This document shows positions 17,410-26,363 of a stretch of 64,000 bases of DNA, piece after piece. Numbering within the stretch: the stretch's first letter is position 1; each line of letters begins with the position of its first letter. The stretch comes from Chloroflexota bacterium (lineage in GTDB: Bacteria > Chloroflexota > UBA11872), in NCBI GenBank assembly GCA_022821645.1, contig JAJEDE010000022.1, forward strand, positions 177,838-241,837, given 5' to 3'. The position numbers and the translations under genes were made by a program. The notes under the pieces are model-generated. The model saw only the letters and a list, made by a program, of their open reading frames with translations, was not told the DNA's origin and did no database searches.

Positions 17410-18209
17410 TGTGGCCGAAGTCGACTGAAGCAGCGTTGATTGCGGATCGCACCTATCTGCGGGACTACGCGGGCTGGGTCTCGTCCATTCACGGCGTGGA
17501 GGCGCGTGCGCTGGTCGCGGCCATTCGCCAGGCCGACGACCGCAATTTGCGCAAAGCCCTGAGCACCCGCCTCATGCAGTCGCGGGTCAGCGCGCTGCTC
17601 TCTATCGGGTTCCTGTACGTTGCCGTTCGCGAGCGCTTCGGGTCGTCACTGCTGCAGGCCCGGCTGCGCGCCGATGCCGCCGCCGCACGCACCGCGCTGC
17701 GCGAGGCGTCGCTGGCATCCAGCGCCGGGCTCTGGCGGTTTTTGCGATTGCCCGAACCTTCCGAACTCCGGCAGGCCGACATGGACCCGGCCGCGGTGAA
17801 TGAGTACGTGGACTCCGGCGAGCAGCGCCTGGCCAACCTTGCCCGCATAGGCCAACTCGCTCGCCAGGACATGCTGCTGAGCACCTTGGATGCCGGCCGT
17901 CACAACCGCATCATCGTGGCCTCGCCGCGCAGCGTGGGACTGATCAAGACCGGGCAGGAGTCCGAGTTGCACGGACTCAGCAATACGGCCTTCTACCTGG
18001 TGGACCTCTCCGGCGGCGAGTTGCAGGACGAGGGCGACCTGGTGGCCGTGGCCAGCCCCACCACGCCGGCCGTAATCGAGGAGATTGCCGAGGAGATCGT
18101 GTTCATCGACGCAGAAGCGGCTGCAACGGCCGCGCTCGTCAGCCTCGTGGCCGATGCCGGACTTCTGGACTCCGGCGATCGAGGACCGGCCCTAGGCGAT
18201 TTCCTCTAG
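17409..18209 (+). CDS. Uncharacterised mostly helical protein, second gene of a coupled pair
   Basis: 266 residues, translationally coupled to the previous gene. The N-terminal half is strongly helical and Ala/Arg-rich, with one moderately hydrophobic stretch (RVSALLSIGFLYVAV, about 58-72). The C-terminal part (about 165-250) looks like a mixed alpha/beta domain: RIIVASPRSVGLIKTG, AFYLVDLSGG and LVAVASPTTPAVIEEI. No known family is recognised. Its 3' end overlaps the convergent DUF6807 gene by 18 nt. Confidence 0.6.
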   Translation: MWPKSTEAALIADRTYLRDYAGWVSSIHGVEARALVAAIRQADDRNLRKALSTRLMQSRVSALLSIGFLYVAVRERFGSSLLQARLRADAAAARTALREASLASSAGLWRFLRLPEPSELRQADMDPAAVNEYVDSGEQRLANLARIGQLARQDMLLSTLDAGRHNRIIVASPRSVGLIKTGQESELHGLSNTAFYLVDLSGGELQDEGDLVAVASPTTPAVIEEIAEEIVFIDAEAAATAALVSLVADAGLLDSGDRGPALGDFL

Positions 18210-19019
18210 GAATCGCGCATAAAGGCCGGCCACGTCCGCCTCCTCGCAGGATCCGTCATGCGCCGCGAAACGCGCGCCCACCGTGCGTGACTGGCCGGCT
18301 GCCAGGGTGATTTCCTCGTGTCGCCAGGGGCTGACATACAGCGGACCGTAGTCGCGGGTGAACCATGGGATGCCATCGCTGCCCGGGTGCGGGAAAGTTG
18401 CGATGCCCGCCGTCTGGGTTCGGCTGACGGGCCCCGAGTAGTCCACCCAGTCCGATACTTGATCAAACGTCTCGGCCTCGTTGACCTGCCCGTTGGCGTT
18501 GGTAATGCAACCTCCGTCCAGCACGTCGATCTGGTCTGAGACCCGGAGGGCCAGCCCGGCTTCCTTGGTCTGGCCCATTCGGATTGGGCGCTCGTCCGCG
18601 CGCACGGTGACCGTGACGTCGATCATCGTGTGGTCCGGACGCTCACCAATCACGATGACCCGCGAGTCCTGCAGGCAAAGGCCTCCGTCACCGTCCCGCC
18701 AGTCGACTTCCTGACGGAACGTCACCCCATCGTCGCCAATCTCGACGTCGGTTGATGTCAACAGGATGCGCGGCACCGGATGCAATCCCTGGGATTCCGG
18801 CGCCCAGAAGTTGACGCCGTCAATGTCCTCGTGGGCAAACCAGATGCCTAGGTGATGCAGGTGGTCGGCCGTCGCGATCTCGGTGACCACATGGCCGCCC
18901 GGGGTCAATACCGGATGGATGTAGGGGCGGAACTTCCCTTGCTGGACAGCGGCCAGGTAGTGACCGTCGACATAGACCTTTTGCTGATGCTGGAGTTCGC
19001 GGACTTCGTACGTTGGCAA
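18192..19019 (-). CDS. DUF6807 (PmoA-like) family protein
   Basis: 275 residues beginning at a TTG codon (19017-19019) without an obvious Shine-Dalgarno. The features RPYIHPVLTPGG, DHLHHLGIWFAHEDIDGVNFW and the late segment PWFTRDYGPLYVSPW are typical of the DUF6807/methane-oxygenase-PmoA-like family, a beta-rich His-containing group found near oligosaccharide and Gfo/Idh/MocA genes. No biochemical function is established for the family. Two Gfo/Idh/MocA genes lie within 3 kb on the same strand, in keeping with that association. Confidence 0.8.
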   Translation of the reverse strand: MPTYEVRELQHQQKVYVDGHYLAAVQQGKFRPYIHPVLTPGGHVVTEIATADHLHHLGIWFAHEDIDGVNFWAPESQGLHPVPRILLTSTDVEIGDDGVTFRQEVDWRDGDGGLCLQDSRVIVIGERPDHTMIDVTVTVRADERPIRMGQTKEAGLALRVSDQIDVLDGGCITNANGQVNEAETFDQVSDWVDYSGPVSRTQTAGIATFPHPGSDGIPWFTRDYGPLYVSPWRHEEITLAAGQSRTVGARFAAHDGSCEEADVAGLYARFLEEIA

Positions 19020-19140
19020 GGGATTGGGTGATCCGGTGGACGGCCGGTTCAGTCTACGGGAACACCAATGTCTACTGGTGCCTGTGCAGATTTCTTAGCC
19101 TTGCGGCTCTGGTCGCTTGGGGTGTTCTAACCTGTTCTGA

Positions 19141-19413
19141 ATGATTGACGACACCCGCTCGTTCGCGCGCTCGCTGGCTGCGCTGCCGCTATTTCTGATC
19201 GCGGCGGTTGGCGGCCTGATCGTCGTTGCCGTGGGCCTGGTATTCCTGGTCGCGGCGACGCTGGTGCTGGCCGTGGCCTCGTTGTTCCGGCCGGACCTGC
19301 GACGCGTAATCGTGAGCTTGTGGCGCGCCGGCCGGGCCGCGCGCGCCTATCGCCGCTGGCAGCGCGGCCCGACCGTGGAAGTCGTGGATATCGACCCGGT
19401 GGACCGGCGATAG
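19141..19413 (+). CDS. Small membrane protein
   Basis: 90 residues with one long or two closely spaced hydrophobic segments (about 13-55, including LIAAVGGLIVVAVGLVFLVA) followed by a basic tail with several Arg pairs. No family is recognised. ATG 19141 has no strong Shine-Dalgarno. It lies in a 400-bp interval between two minus-strand genes and is the only plausible coding region there. Confidence 0.5.
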   Translation: MIDDTRSFARSLAALPLFLIAAVGGLIVVAVGLVFLVAATLVLAVASLFRPDLRRVIVSLWRAGRAARAYRRWQRGPTVEVVDIDPVDRR

Positions 19414-19423
19414 GGCCGGTGCG

Positions 19424-20407
19424 CTAGCCCAGGTCCACGGCCTCCCCGGAAGCGGTTGAGCGGGCGATCGCGTCGATGACGCGAATCGTGATGAGGTTGT
19501 TGCGGCCGGACAGTTGGGTGTCAACGCCCTCGTTGATCTGCCTGGCGAACATGTCGGATATCTGTTCCTCCGGGGACATGCCGCCGGGCGGGGGATCGGT
19601 CGGGATGGACTCGACCTCGGCGCCGCGCTTCAGCAGCAGCGAGTCGTTGGTCCGGAGGCCCGAGGTCGCCAGGGCGGCCTCTTCGCACTCGACGGTGAAC
19701 TGGAACTCGCTATGTCGGGCCTGCGAGGTTCCCACGTAGGTGGCTGAGGTTCCGTCGTCGAACTCGATGATGGAGTGCACGAGCGATGGTGTGGGCCAGG
19801 TGCCCCAGGCCGGTTCAACGCTGATGCCGCGCACGCGGACCGGAGTGCGCGGGATCGCGCTGAGCAGGGTGTCGATCTGGTGCACGCCCTGCTGCCAGAG
19901 GTGCATGTGGGGTGAGTCGTGATACGGACCGCCGCGCGCCTTGTGGTGGATCATCACCGCGTAGCCGGGCGGACCGTAGGTCTCCTCGCCAAGGTGGCGG
20001 CGAATCGTCGGGTACACCGGGTTGAGCCGGTCGTTCTGGGTCACCAGCAGCTGCAACCCGGCGGCCTCGGCCGTGGCCACGGCGCGCTCGGCGTCCTCCA
20101 GGCTCACGGTAAAGGGCTTTTCGACCATGACGTGCTTGCCCGCCGCCAGCGCTTCGTCGATGAACGGGGCGTGGATCACGACCGGCGTTACGACCACGAC
20201 GGCGTCACAGTCGTGCCTGTCCAGGGCCTCGGTCAGGGAAGAGTGGGCGGCATCGGAACCCAGGTCGGCCAGGTCAAGTCCCTGGGCCATGAAATCGTCG
20301 TTGACGTCCACCAGAGCGACCGGTTCGAAGTCCTCCGACTGAGTCATGACGCCGAGGTGGGAGCGGGCGCGGTTCCAGGCGCCGACGTGGATGGTGCGGA
20401 TGGCCAT
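19424..20407 (-). CDS. Gfo/Idh/MocA family oxidoreductase
   Basis: 327 residues from ATG 20405-20407. The N-terminal NAD(P)-binding domain (MAIRTIHVGAWNRARSHL) has an atypical loop in place of GxGxxG. The signature AGKHVMVEKPFTVSLEDAE near residue 95 carries the conserved EKP. The C-terminal domain includes HQIDTLLSAI, a substrate-pocket helix. The family oxidises or reduces sugar-ring carbons (inositol, glucose-type substrates). The second paralogue at 20690-21718 lies upstream on the same strand; the 282-bp gap shows no clear terminator. Confidence 0.88.
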   Translation of the reverse strand: MAIRTIHVGAWNRARSHLGVMTQSEDFEPVALVDVNDDFMAQGLDLADLGSDAAHSSLTEALDRHDCDAVVVVTPVVIHAPFIDEALAAGKHVMVEKPFTVSLEDAERAVATAEAAGLQLLVTQNDRLNPVYPTIRRHLGEETYGPPGYAVMIHHKARGGPYHDSPHMHLWQQGVHQIDTLLSAIPRTPVRVRGISVEPAWGTWPTPSLVHSIIEFDDGTSATYVGTSQARHSEFQFTVECEEAALATSGLRTNDSLLLKRGAEVESIPTDPPPGGMSPEEQISDMFARQINEGVDTQLSGRNNLITIRVIDAIARSTASGEAVDLG

Positions 20408-20689
20408 GGGTCTCGTCCCTGCCGGGTGAGCGCCGCCATTATCGGCGCCAGCGTTGTGCGCGACCAATGACGACCAGGCCCCGTCACAGACTGCACGGTT
20501 GAATGCCGTCGGGTCAGACCGCCGCAGTCACGCCGGAAGCAAATCGAGCCATCGGGCTGCCACGCGCGAGCGTGTCGGAAGCGTCACGACCGATTTGGAC
20601 TGCCGCCAAACCGGCGCGAATTGGATGGCTGCCTTCGACACCCCAGAACAGAAGCCTCGTCAAAACGCCATAGAGGCGAACATCTCGCG

Positions 20690-21718
20690 CTACAGCACGA
20701 CGCGGCAACCCGACTCCGCCGATTCGTACGCGGCGTGGACGACCCGCAGGACCTTCACACCATCCTCGGCGGTAATCGGGGGGTCGATCTCGCCCAGGCA
20801 GGCGCGCAGCGTGCAATCCACCCAGGGGGTGTAGCCGCCGCCGCGGCCGTCGTACTCAAAGCGTCGGTCGTTGGAGCCCATCATGGCCGGCGAGATCGAA
20901 CGCCACTCCAGCGCGTCCGCCTCACCCTCGTGCGCGCGCACCCAGCCCTCGGAGCCGTACACCGTAAAGCCGTTGTGGCCCTTCTGGTCCATCAGGTAGC
21001 CGCTGAACAGCACCCCCAGCGAACCGCCGGCGAACTTGAAGGTCACGATGCCCAGATCCTCGACGTCGATGGGCGCGCCTCCGGCCACGGCTGTCATGGC
21101 CGTCACCTCGGCAATGTCCTCGCCCACCAGGTAGCTCAACATGTCCAGGCGGTGGATGCCCAACCAGCTCAGGTGCCCGCCGCCCGCAAGCTTCTTTTGG
21201 AACGTCCAGTCCGGGTCGTCCAGTCGCAACTGGATGCGCGTCTGGTCGTCCACCTGCACCGCACGTACGGCGTACAGGTTGCCAATGCCGTCGCCCTGGA
21301 TGATTCGGCGGGCGTCCGCAACACTGGGGCTGATTCGGTTGGCCAGCGCCAGCATCAAGTGCGCACCGTTCGCATCGGCCAGCCCGGCCAGCTCTTCGAA
21401 CTGCCCGACGTTCACGCAGGCCGGCTTTTCCGCCATCACGTGCACGCCTGCTTCCAGCAGCGGCCGAATCACGTCCGGGGCATGCGCCGCGATCATGGTC
21501 ACGATGGCCATGTCGGGTTTCCCGGCTGCCAGCAGCGAGTCCACCGTCGTGTGGGTCCCGCCCGCCTTGCCGCCAATGGTCTCCACCGATGCGCCAAACG
21601 TCGTCCCTCCCGGATCCAACAGTTCCGCCTGCTCGATCAGGTCGAGATCGCGAATCGCGTCGCGGTACGGCTGCTGGTGGGCAGCGCCCTCCTCAGTGAT
21701 CAATGCGACCGTGGCCAT
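20690..21718 (-). CDS. Gfo/Idh/MocA family oxidoreductase
   Basis: 342 residues from ATG 21716-21718, with a GGGAG Shine-Dalgarno about 11 nt upstream. It begins MATVALITEEGAAH, so the dinucleotide loop is atypical. The EKP signature is AGVHVMAEKPACVNVGQFEE. GGHLSWLGIHRLDMLSYLVG carries the conserved GxxxxxGxHxxD helix near residue 180. The family is NAD(P)-dependent sugar dehydrogenases. Together with the sulfatase, DUF6807 and heparinase genes it fits polysaccharide or polyol breakdown (inference). Confidence 0.9.
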   Translation of the reverse strand: MATVALITEEGAAHQQPYRDAIRDLDLIEQAELLDPGGTTFGASVETIGGKAGGTHTTVDSLLAAGKPDMAIVTMIAAHAPDVIRPLLEAGVHVMAEKPACVNVGQFEELAGLADANGAHLMLALANRISPSVADARRIIQGDGIGNLYAVRAVQVDDQTRIQLRLDDPDWTFQKKLAGGGHLSWLGIHRLDMLSYLVGEDIAEVTAMTAVAGGAPIDVEDLGIVTFKFAGGSLGVLFSGYLMDQKGHNGFTVYGSEGWVRAHEGEADALEWRSISPAMMGSNDRRFEYDGRGGGYTPWVDCTLRACLGEIDPPITAEDGVKVLRVVHAAYESAESGCRVVL

Positions 21719-21968
21719 GTCCCAATCTCCCGTGCAGGCTGGCGTTCCACGCATGGTAGTCGAGCCGGACCTGCCTGTCGGAACGTCGGCCTGAACCTGC
21801 AGTCCTCTGCCCGCTTGGGCCCGACGAGCGTTATGCCCTACCGGCGGCCAAGGCTCCCGCGCGTATTGTCGCGCGTGGCGCACGGCGCTTATAGATCAGG
21901 TGCACGTGCCCTGGGGCAACTCCGTGAGCGTACGGGGCCGGATTCGGTTGGCGCGGTGCGGCAGGCGA

Positions 21969-22757
21969 CTACGGTTCCAATCCTGAGGTCTCACCCTCAG
22001 TCAGAGTTCGGTGGAGTCGCCAGGAGTAGCAGGCATGACACATGCACTGCGCCGCATTCGCGCTGACGTGAGTCAAACCGTGAAGTCGATCATCCTCACG
22101 GTCGAACTTCGGCAAGATTGTGTTGAAGTCCCATGCAAGCCCTTTCTCGAAGCTCCCCCACGTTGCGTTGGTTACCAGGTCGGCTGCCTGCAGCAACCGC
22201 GTTCGCGACGCCCGGGCGAAGAGCGGAATGTCGGCAAGGTTGCGGGTACGACTCCACTGGGTGCCGTCGCGTAGGATCCGGTCGCCCAGAGTTTCCAGAC
22301 GCTCACGATAGTTCGACTCCGCGACGATCACGAGGCCGCGTTGTGTGTCTCCTAGCTGGTGACGGCGACTCAGCATCAGATCGAAGCGGCTGATCACGTC
22401 TTCGAACGCGACCTCATAAGGGTCACGGGGAGCGACGTGCACCCGGTCCACTACTGTGGCGAAGAGCACGGGATGTGGCGAGTCGCGAAGCGCTGCATAT
22501 GCGGCCGTCAGCAACTCACGGCGCTCTGACCCGGTGAGTTGGTCATACGGCGGCCGAGCGCGTTGACCCTCCCTGACGCGAAGCGGTGACGCGTGCAATT
22601 CGACCGAGGCGTGAGTTTCCGGAAAGAAACGCTGTACCAGCGCATCGAGATCCTGCTTGAGCCAGTACGCGCTGCGCTCGAAGATCGAAAGACCGCCCAC
22701 CACGACATGACCCGTGCCTGGATGCGTGCCGGCCTCGTCCAGATACAACAGGTGCAT
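21969..22757 (-). CDS. DUF3800 domain protein
   Basis: 262 residues from ATG 22755-22757, supported by a GGAGG Shine-Dalgarno about 12 nt upstream. The start MHLLYLDEAGTHPGTGHVV and the later segments VIVAESN and LQAADLVTNATW carry the Asp/Glu and QxAD residues typical of DUF3800, an RNase-H-like fold group found in phages, genomic islands and defence contexts. Its biochemical role is unestablished. The GC content is a little lower than that of neighbours, in keeping with acquisition (inference). Confidence 0.8.
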   Translation of the reverse strand: MHLLYLDEAGTHPGTGHVVVGGLSIFERSAYWLKQDLDALVQRFFPETHASVELHASPLRVREGQRARPPYDQLTGSERRELLTAAYAALRDSPHPVLFATVVDRVHVAPRDPYEVAFEDVISRFDLMLSRRHQLGDTQRGLVIVAESNYRERLETLGDRILRDGTQWSRTRNLADIPLFARASRTRLLQAADLVTNATWGSFEKGLAWDFNTILPKFDREDDRLHGLTHVSANAAQCMCHACYSWRLHRTLTEGETSGLEP

Positions 22758-23129
22758 GAAAAATGCCTCCTGCCCAATAACATAGAAAGGGCGACCCACC
22801 GGGCCGCCCATAGGCCGACAAAAGATCTCCACAATGCAGCCGGCTGGGCGTGAGCCCTACGGACCTTCGGTACCCGAGCAGTCCTGCCAGCCAAGACAAT
22901 CGTCCGGATCATGACTGTGACTGTCAAGCGGTGGTCGTGGGAGGAGGCGCTAGTGGGTCATTTTGACGTCTCAGTGCGGCATGGTGACCTGCGATCCACC
23001 AGCGCCTGCGTGGGAGTGACGGAATCAACGTGACCCATCACCCGGTCTGCCGGCCAAAGCCCCTCACTCCCAAGCGCGTTGCTCGTGGTCGTCACGCGGG
23101 TGCTCCGCAGTCAGTCCGCCGCCTTGCTT
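22758..23129. other. Non-coding gap with an inverted repeat
   Basis: No convincing gene is seen. An imperfect inverted repeat lies at 23008-23071 (GCGTGGGAGTGA against TCACTCCC). The promoter of the DUF3800 gene should lie at the left end. Confidence 0.4.
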
Positions 23130-23504
23130 CTATCCCGCCGTCCCGTCCTTGCGGCGGTGGAGCAGGATCAGGTTGCCGTCGGGGTCGGCTATCCCGGCCG
23201 CGTAGCACGATGCCTGTTCGCCGGGCCCGAGGATGATGTCCACGCCGAGGTGGCGAAGTTCGTCAACGGCTTGGCCGACGTCGTCCACGGCAATGGCAAT
23301 GGCGCCGCCCTGAACGGCCGCACCGGCGCCTTCTGGATCCAGGCGAAGGGCGAGAACCGTTGGCGTACTGCCAACCGCGAACTCGACCCAGCCGGGACCT
23401 TCCCAGGACTTCAGCGTCATGCCCAACGTGTTCTCGTAGAAGTCCGCGCTCCTGGTGATATCGCTGACGTTGTAGACGAAGAAGTCGATCCCCCGTGGTT
23501 TCAC
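23130..23504 (-). CDS. VOC superfamily protein
   Basis: 124 residues from GTG 23502-23504, with a GGAG Shine-Dalgarno a few bases upstream. A single VOC-fold unit: IDFFVYNVSDITRSADFYEN at the N-terminus, IAIAVDDVGQAVDEL in the middle and ADPDGNLILLHRR near the end. The usual first metal-ligand His is replaced by Phe/Tyr-type residues, so it may not be a glyoxalase. Its substrate is unknown; antibiotic-binding and dioxygenase relatives share this fold. Confidence 0.82.
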   Translation of the reverse strand: MKPRGIDFFVYNVSDITRSADFYENTLGMTLKSWEGPGWVEFAVGSTPTVLALRLDPEGAGAAVQGGAIAIAVDDVGQAVDELRHLGVDIILGPGEQASCYAAGIADPDGNLILLHRRKDGTAG

Positions 23505-23631
23505 CAGGTACTCCTACATGGGTGATGTTGGACTCGGCACGGCCCAGCCACGCCAGCGGCACACATGCGCCGACGTCGCGTCAGGTGACCTGACGATAGC
23601 GAACGGCTGATCCCGGCGGTCCTGTGACTGC

Positions 23632-24396
23632 CTACGCGAGTGGACAGGCCCCGCACACGCGGTAGCGCAGAAATACCTCGCCCTCGTGCGTGGCGGTGCT
23701 GATCAATTTCAGCTGTTGCAGCTCGTCGTGCGGCAGCGCCGCCGCACCCTCCACAGCCGTTCGCGGCCTCGGCTCGCCAATGATGGACGGCGTCACCGTG
23801 ATGAAGAACTCGTCCACCAGCCCCGCCGTCAGCATGTAGTAATTCAGAATCGCCCCGCCCTCGCATACCAACCGTCGCACGCTGCGCTCCGCTGCCAGGT
23901 AACGCATCAGGCCATCCAGGTCAACGCTGTCCATGCCGATCGTCACGATCTCGGCAACGTCCGCTAGTCCAGGCGTGACATCGGCGGTCTCCGGCACCAC
24001 GACCACCGGCCGAATCGGATAGCTGCGGCGCTGAAACACCCGGTCGTTTGGATCGATCTGGCCGGAGTTGGACACCACGATGAACAACGGCGGGCTGTCC
24101 AGTCCCCGCCGCCGCCGCTCCCGCTGCAGCTCCGCGCTCCACATGTAGCGGTCGACCCGCATCCCCAGCGTGCGCGCCCCGTGCAGCACGGCGTCGAAAT
24201 GGATGCGAAACCGTCGAAACGTCCGCTGGTCGGCGTCCAGGCTGATCGGCCAATAGTCGGCCGTTGGTCCCGTAATGGCCCCGTCCACCGTCATGACCAT
24301 CTGGATGGCGGTGTAGGGACGCCAGGTCCCGCTCGGAAGCTTCAGATCGTCGTAAACGCCGCCCGAGTCGTCCTGCGTGCGTCCCGGCTGCGTCAC
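23632..24396 (-). CDS. RibD C-terminal / dihydrofolate reductase-like reductase
   Basis: 254 residues from GTG 24394-24396. AIQMVMTVDGAITGP is the conserved N-terminal strand of RibD-C/DHFR-like reductases, and RRLVCEGGAILNYYMLTAGL with VDEFFITVTPSIIG is the GG-containing NADPH-binding signature. RibD-C reduces the ribosylamino-pyrimidine of riboflavin synthesis, but stand-alone proteins like this often act on other substrates. It starts 1 nt after the response regulator stop, so it is probably co-transcribed with the kinase and regulator upstream. Confidence 0.85.
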   Translation of the reverse strand: MTQPGRTQDDSGGVYDDLKLPSGTWRPYTAIQMVMTVDGAITGPTADYWPISLDADQRTFRRFRIHFDAVLHGARTLGMRVDRYMWSAELQRERRRRGLDSPPLFIVVSNSGQIDPNDRVFQRRSYPIRPVVVVPETADVTPGLADVAEIVTIGMDSVDLDGLMRYLAAERSVRRLVCEGGAILNYYMLTAGLVDEFFITVTPSIIGEPRPRTAVEGAAALPHDELQQLKLISTATHEGEVFLRYRVCGACPLA

Positions 24397-24397
24397 C

Positions 24398-24841
24398 CTA
24401 CTCGGGCGGCAGCTTCACGATGTTCAGCCAAAAGTCCTGGATCGATGCCACCGCGTGCATGAACTGTTCCAGGTCTACCGGCTTGGTCACGTAGGCGTTC
24501 GCATACAGGTCGTACGTGCGCAGGATGTCCTGCTCGGCCGCCGAACTGGTCAGCACCACTACGGGAATCCGGTGTAGGTCGGGGTCCGACTTCAGATCCT
24601 GCAACACCTCGCGCCCGTCCTTCCGGGGAAGGTTTAGGTCCAGCAGGATCAGGTCGGGTCGCGGCTGGTCCGCGTATTCACCCTGCCGGCGCACGTAGGC
24701 AATGGCCTGTTCACCGTCGATGACCACGTTCAGCGTGTTGCGGATCTTGGCTTCGCGCACCGCCTCCTGCGTCAGGCGCACGTCGCCCGGGTTGTCCTCC
24801 ACCAGCAGAATCTCTATCGGGGCGCCAGTCTCCTGGGCCAC
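24398..24841 (-). CDS. Single-domain response regulator, Rcp1-like
   Basis: 147 residues from GTG 24839-24841, with a strong GGAGGG Shine-Dalgarno. It consists only of a receiver domain: acidic pocket LLVEDNPGD near the N-terminus, phospho-acceptor Asp in [13 protein letters not shown], Thr/Ser in VVVLTSS and Lys in YVTKPVD. There is no output domain, as in Rcp1, which partners phytochrome-type kinases. The GAF histidine kinase encoded 81 nt upstream is the likely phosphodonor. Confidence 0.93.
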   Translation of the reverse strand: MAQETGAPIEILLVEDNPGDVRLTQEAVREAKIRNTLNVVIDGEQAIAYVRRQGEYADQPRPDLILLDLNLPRKDGREVLQDLKSDPDLHRIPVVVLTSSAAEQDILRTYDLYANAYVTKPVDLEQFMHAVASIQDFWLNIVKLPPE

Positions 24842-24922
24842 GTCAGCCCTCCTTTCGCCCGGGGACGTGCCCCAGGTGTTTCGCGCATGGGCGGCTGGCC
24901 TGTCCGCGGAAACGGGACCGGC

Positions 24923-26206
24923 TCAACTGCCCGTGCCCGCCGCCTCGCCGGCCTTTAGGGTAAACCGAAACGTCGTGCCCTGGCCCTTGGCCGACTCCGG
25001 CCAAATCGCCCCCCCGTGCCGTTCCACGATCTTCCGGCAGACCGCCAGCCCAATCCCCGTACCCTCGTAGGTGTCCCGCGTATGCAGGCGCTGGAAGACC
25101 TGGAAGATCCGGTCAAAGTGCGCTGGGTCGATGCCGATCCCGTTATCCGCAACCGCGAACTCCCACATCGTGCCTGACCGGCTCGCCGAAACCGTCACCC
25201 GCGGCCTGTCAGTCGCATTGAATTTGACCGCGTTGCTGATCAGGTTCTGAAACAGCTGCGTCAGTTGAACCCGGTCGCCCAGAACCGCCGGCAGCGGTTC
25301 GTGCGAAACCTCGGCGCCGGCCTCGCCGATGGCCTGTTCCAGGTTGATCAGCGCGTCCCGCAGCGCCGCCTCGCTCTCGGTCGGCTCCAACTCGCCCCCG
25401 CGCGTCCCCACGCGCGACAGGTCCAGCAGCCCGTTCAGCAGCGCCTGCATGCGCCGAGCCCCGTCCACCGCAAACTCGATGAAGTCGTCCGCGTCCGAGT
25501 CAAGCCGCCCCCGGTAGCGCCGCTCCAGCAGCCCAACGTAGCTGGCCACCATCCGCAGCGGCTCCTGCAGGTCGTGCGACGCCACATAGGCAAACTGCTC
25601 CAATTCCTCGTTGGACCGCGCCAGTTCTACCTGGGTGGCCAGCAGCGACTCGATCGACTGCGCGTTGGCCACCGCCCCCGCAATCTGCGCGGCGATCAGT
25701 TCCGCCACAGCCTGATCGCGCCCGTCGTAGGCGTTCGGCGTGCTCGACATGAACCGCATCACCGCGACCACCGTCTGTTCCAGGATGACCGGAACATCCA
25801 TCCAGGTTCGCAGGCCGGCCGCAATGCCGTCCTTCAGGCGCGGTGACCGGGCCAGGATCGAAGCGACATTGCTCTCGTCCACGATCTGCGGCTGCTTGCT
25901 CCGCACCACCGTCTCGAGGACCTGGCCGTCCAGTGGATGCCAGACGTCCAGCGTGGCCAGCGGCACGTCGATCCCGGCGTAATAGCGGGACTTGTGCTGC
26001 CAGGCCTCGCTATCGACCACCACGATCGACAGCCGATCCGCCGGGATCACCGACGTCACCGCCTCGGTAAACCGTTCGTAGACCTCGTCGATGTCCGATG
26101 CCGAGGTCATGATTCGCCCAATCTGCGCCAGCAGCGGCGCAAACTCGACCTCGACCTGTGTCAGGCTCAGTTCGGGCCGCTCGTGCGTCCCGTCTGGTTC
26201 GTTCAC
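24923..26206 (-). CDS. GAF-domain sensor histidine kinase (bacteriophytochrome-like family)
   Basis: 427 residues from GTG 26204-26206. A GAF domain (about 20-185) senses an unknown ligand. The dimerisation/phospho-acceptor helix is FAYVASHDLQEPLRMVASYV near residue 210, a wording typical of phytochrome-type kinases. The ATPase domain has an N box (NLISNAVKFN), G1 VADNGIGID, F box FQVFQRLH and G2 GTGIGLAVCRKIV. No membrane span is seen, so it is cytoplasmic. There is no visible Cys motif for bilin attachment. The receiver protein downstream is its likely partner. Confidence 0.93.
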   Translation of the reverse strand: MNEPDGTHERPELSLTQVEVEFAPLLAQIGRIMTSASDIDEVYERFTEAVTSVIPADRLSIVVVDSEAWQHKSRYYAGIDVPLATLDVWHPLDGQVLETVVRSKQPQIVDESNVASILARSPRLKDGIAAGLRTWMDVPVILEQTVVAVMRFMSSTPNAYDGRDQAVAELIAAQIAGAVANAQSIESLLATQVELARSNEELEQFAYVASHDLQEPLRMVASYVGLLERRYRGRLDSDADDFIEFAVDGARRMQALLNGLLDLSRVGTRGGELEPTESEAALRDALINLEQAIGEAGAEVSHEPLPAVLGDRVQLTQLFQNLISNAVKFNATDRPRVTVSASRSGTMWEFAVADNGIGIDPAHFDRIFQVFQRLHTRDTYEGTGIGLAVCRKIVERHGGAIWPESAKGQGTTFRFTLKAGEAAGTGS

Positions 26207-26363
26207 GCCCTACCTTCCCGATTGACTTGGTGTTGCGCGTGCATTCTTAGTGCCCAGCGGCTCCACGTGCGCGGAAACTCCTTCACAATTGTTACAGTTT
26301 GGACACACTTCGATCGTGAACGACCACCGCCGCGAAGCAGCGGCGCCCGCTGGGAGGGGAAGA

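Noticed and set aside
20621..22066. 481-residue plus-strand frame over the second Gfo/Idh/MocA gene
   Set aside because: Antisense to a gene with clear NAD-binding and EKP motifs; its own translation is Arg/His-rich with no domain.
22758..23129. DUF3800 gene extended upstream to 22832
   Set aside because: The ATG at 22757 has a good Shine-Dalgarno, and the extra 25 residues look unlike the family start.
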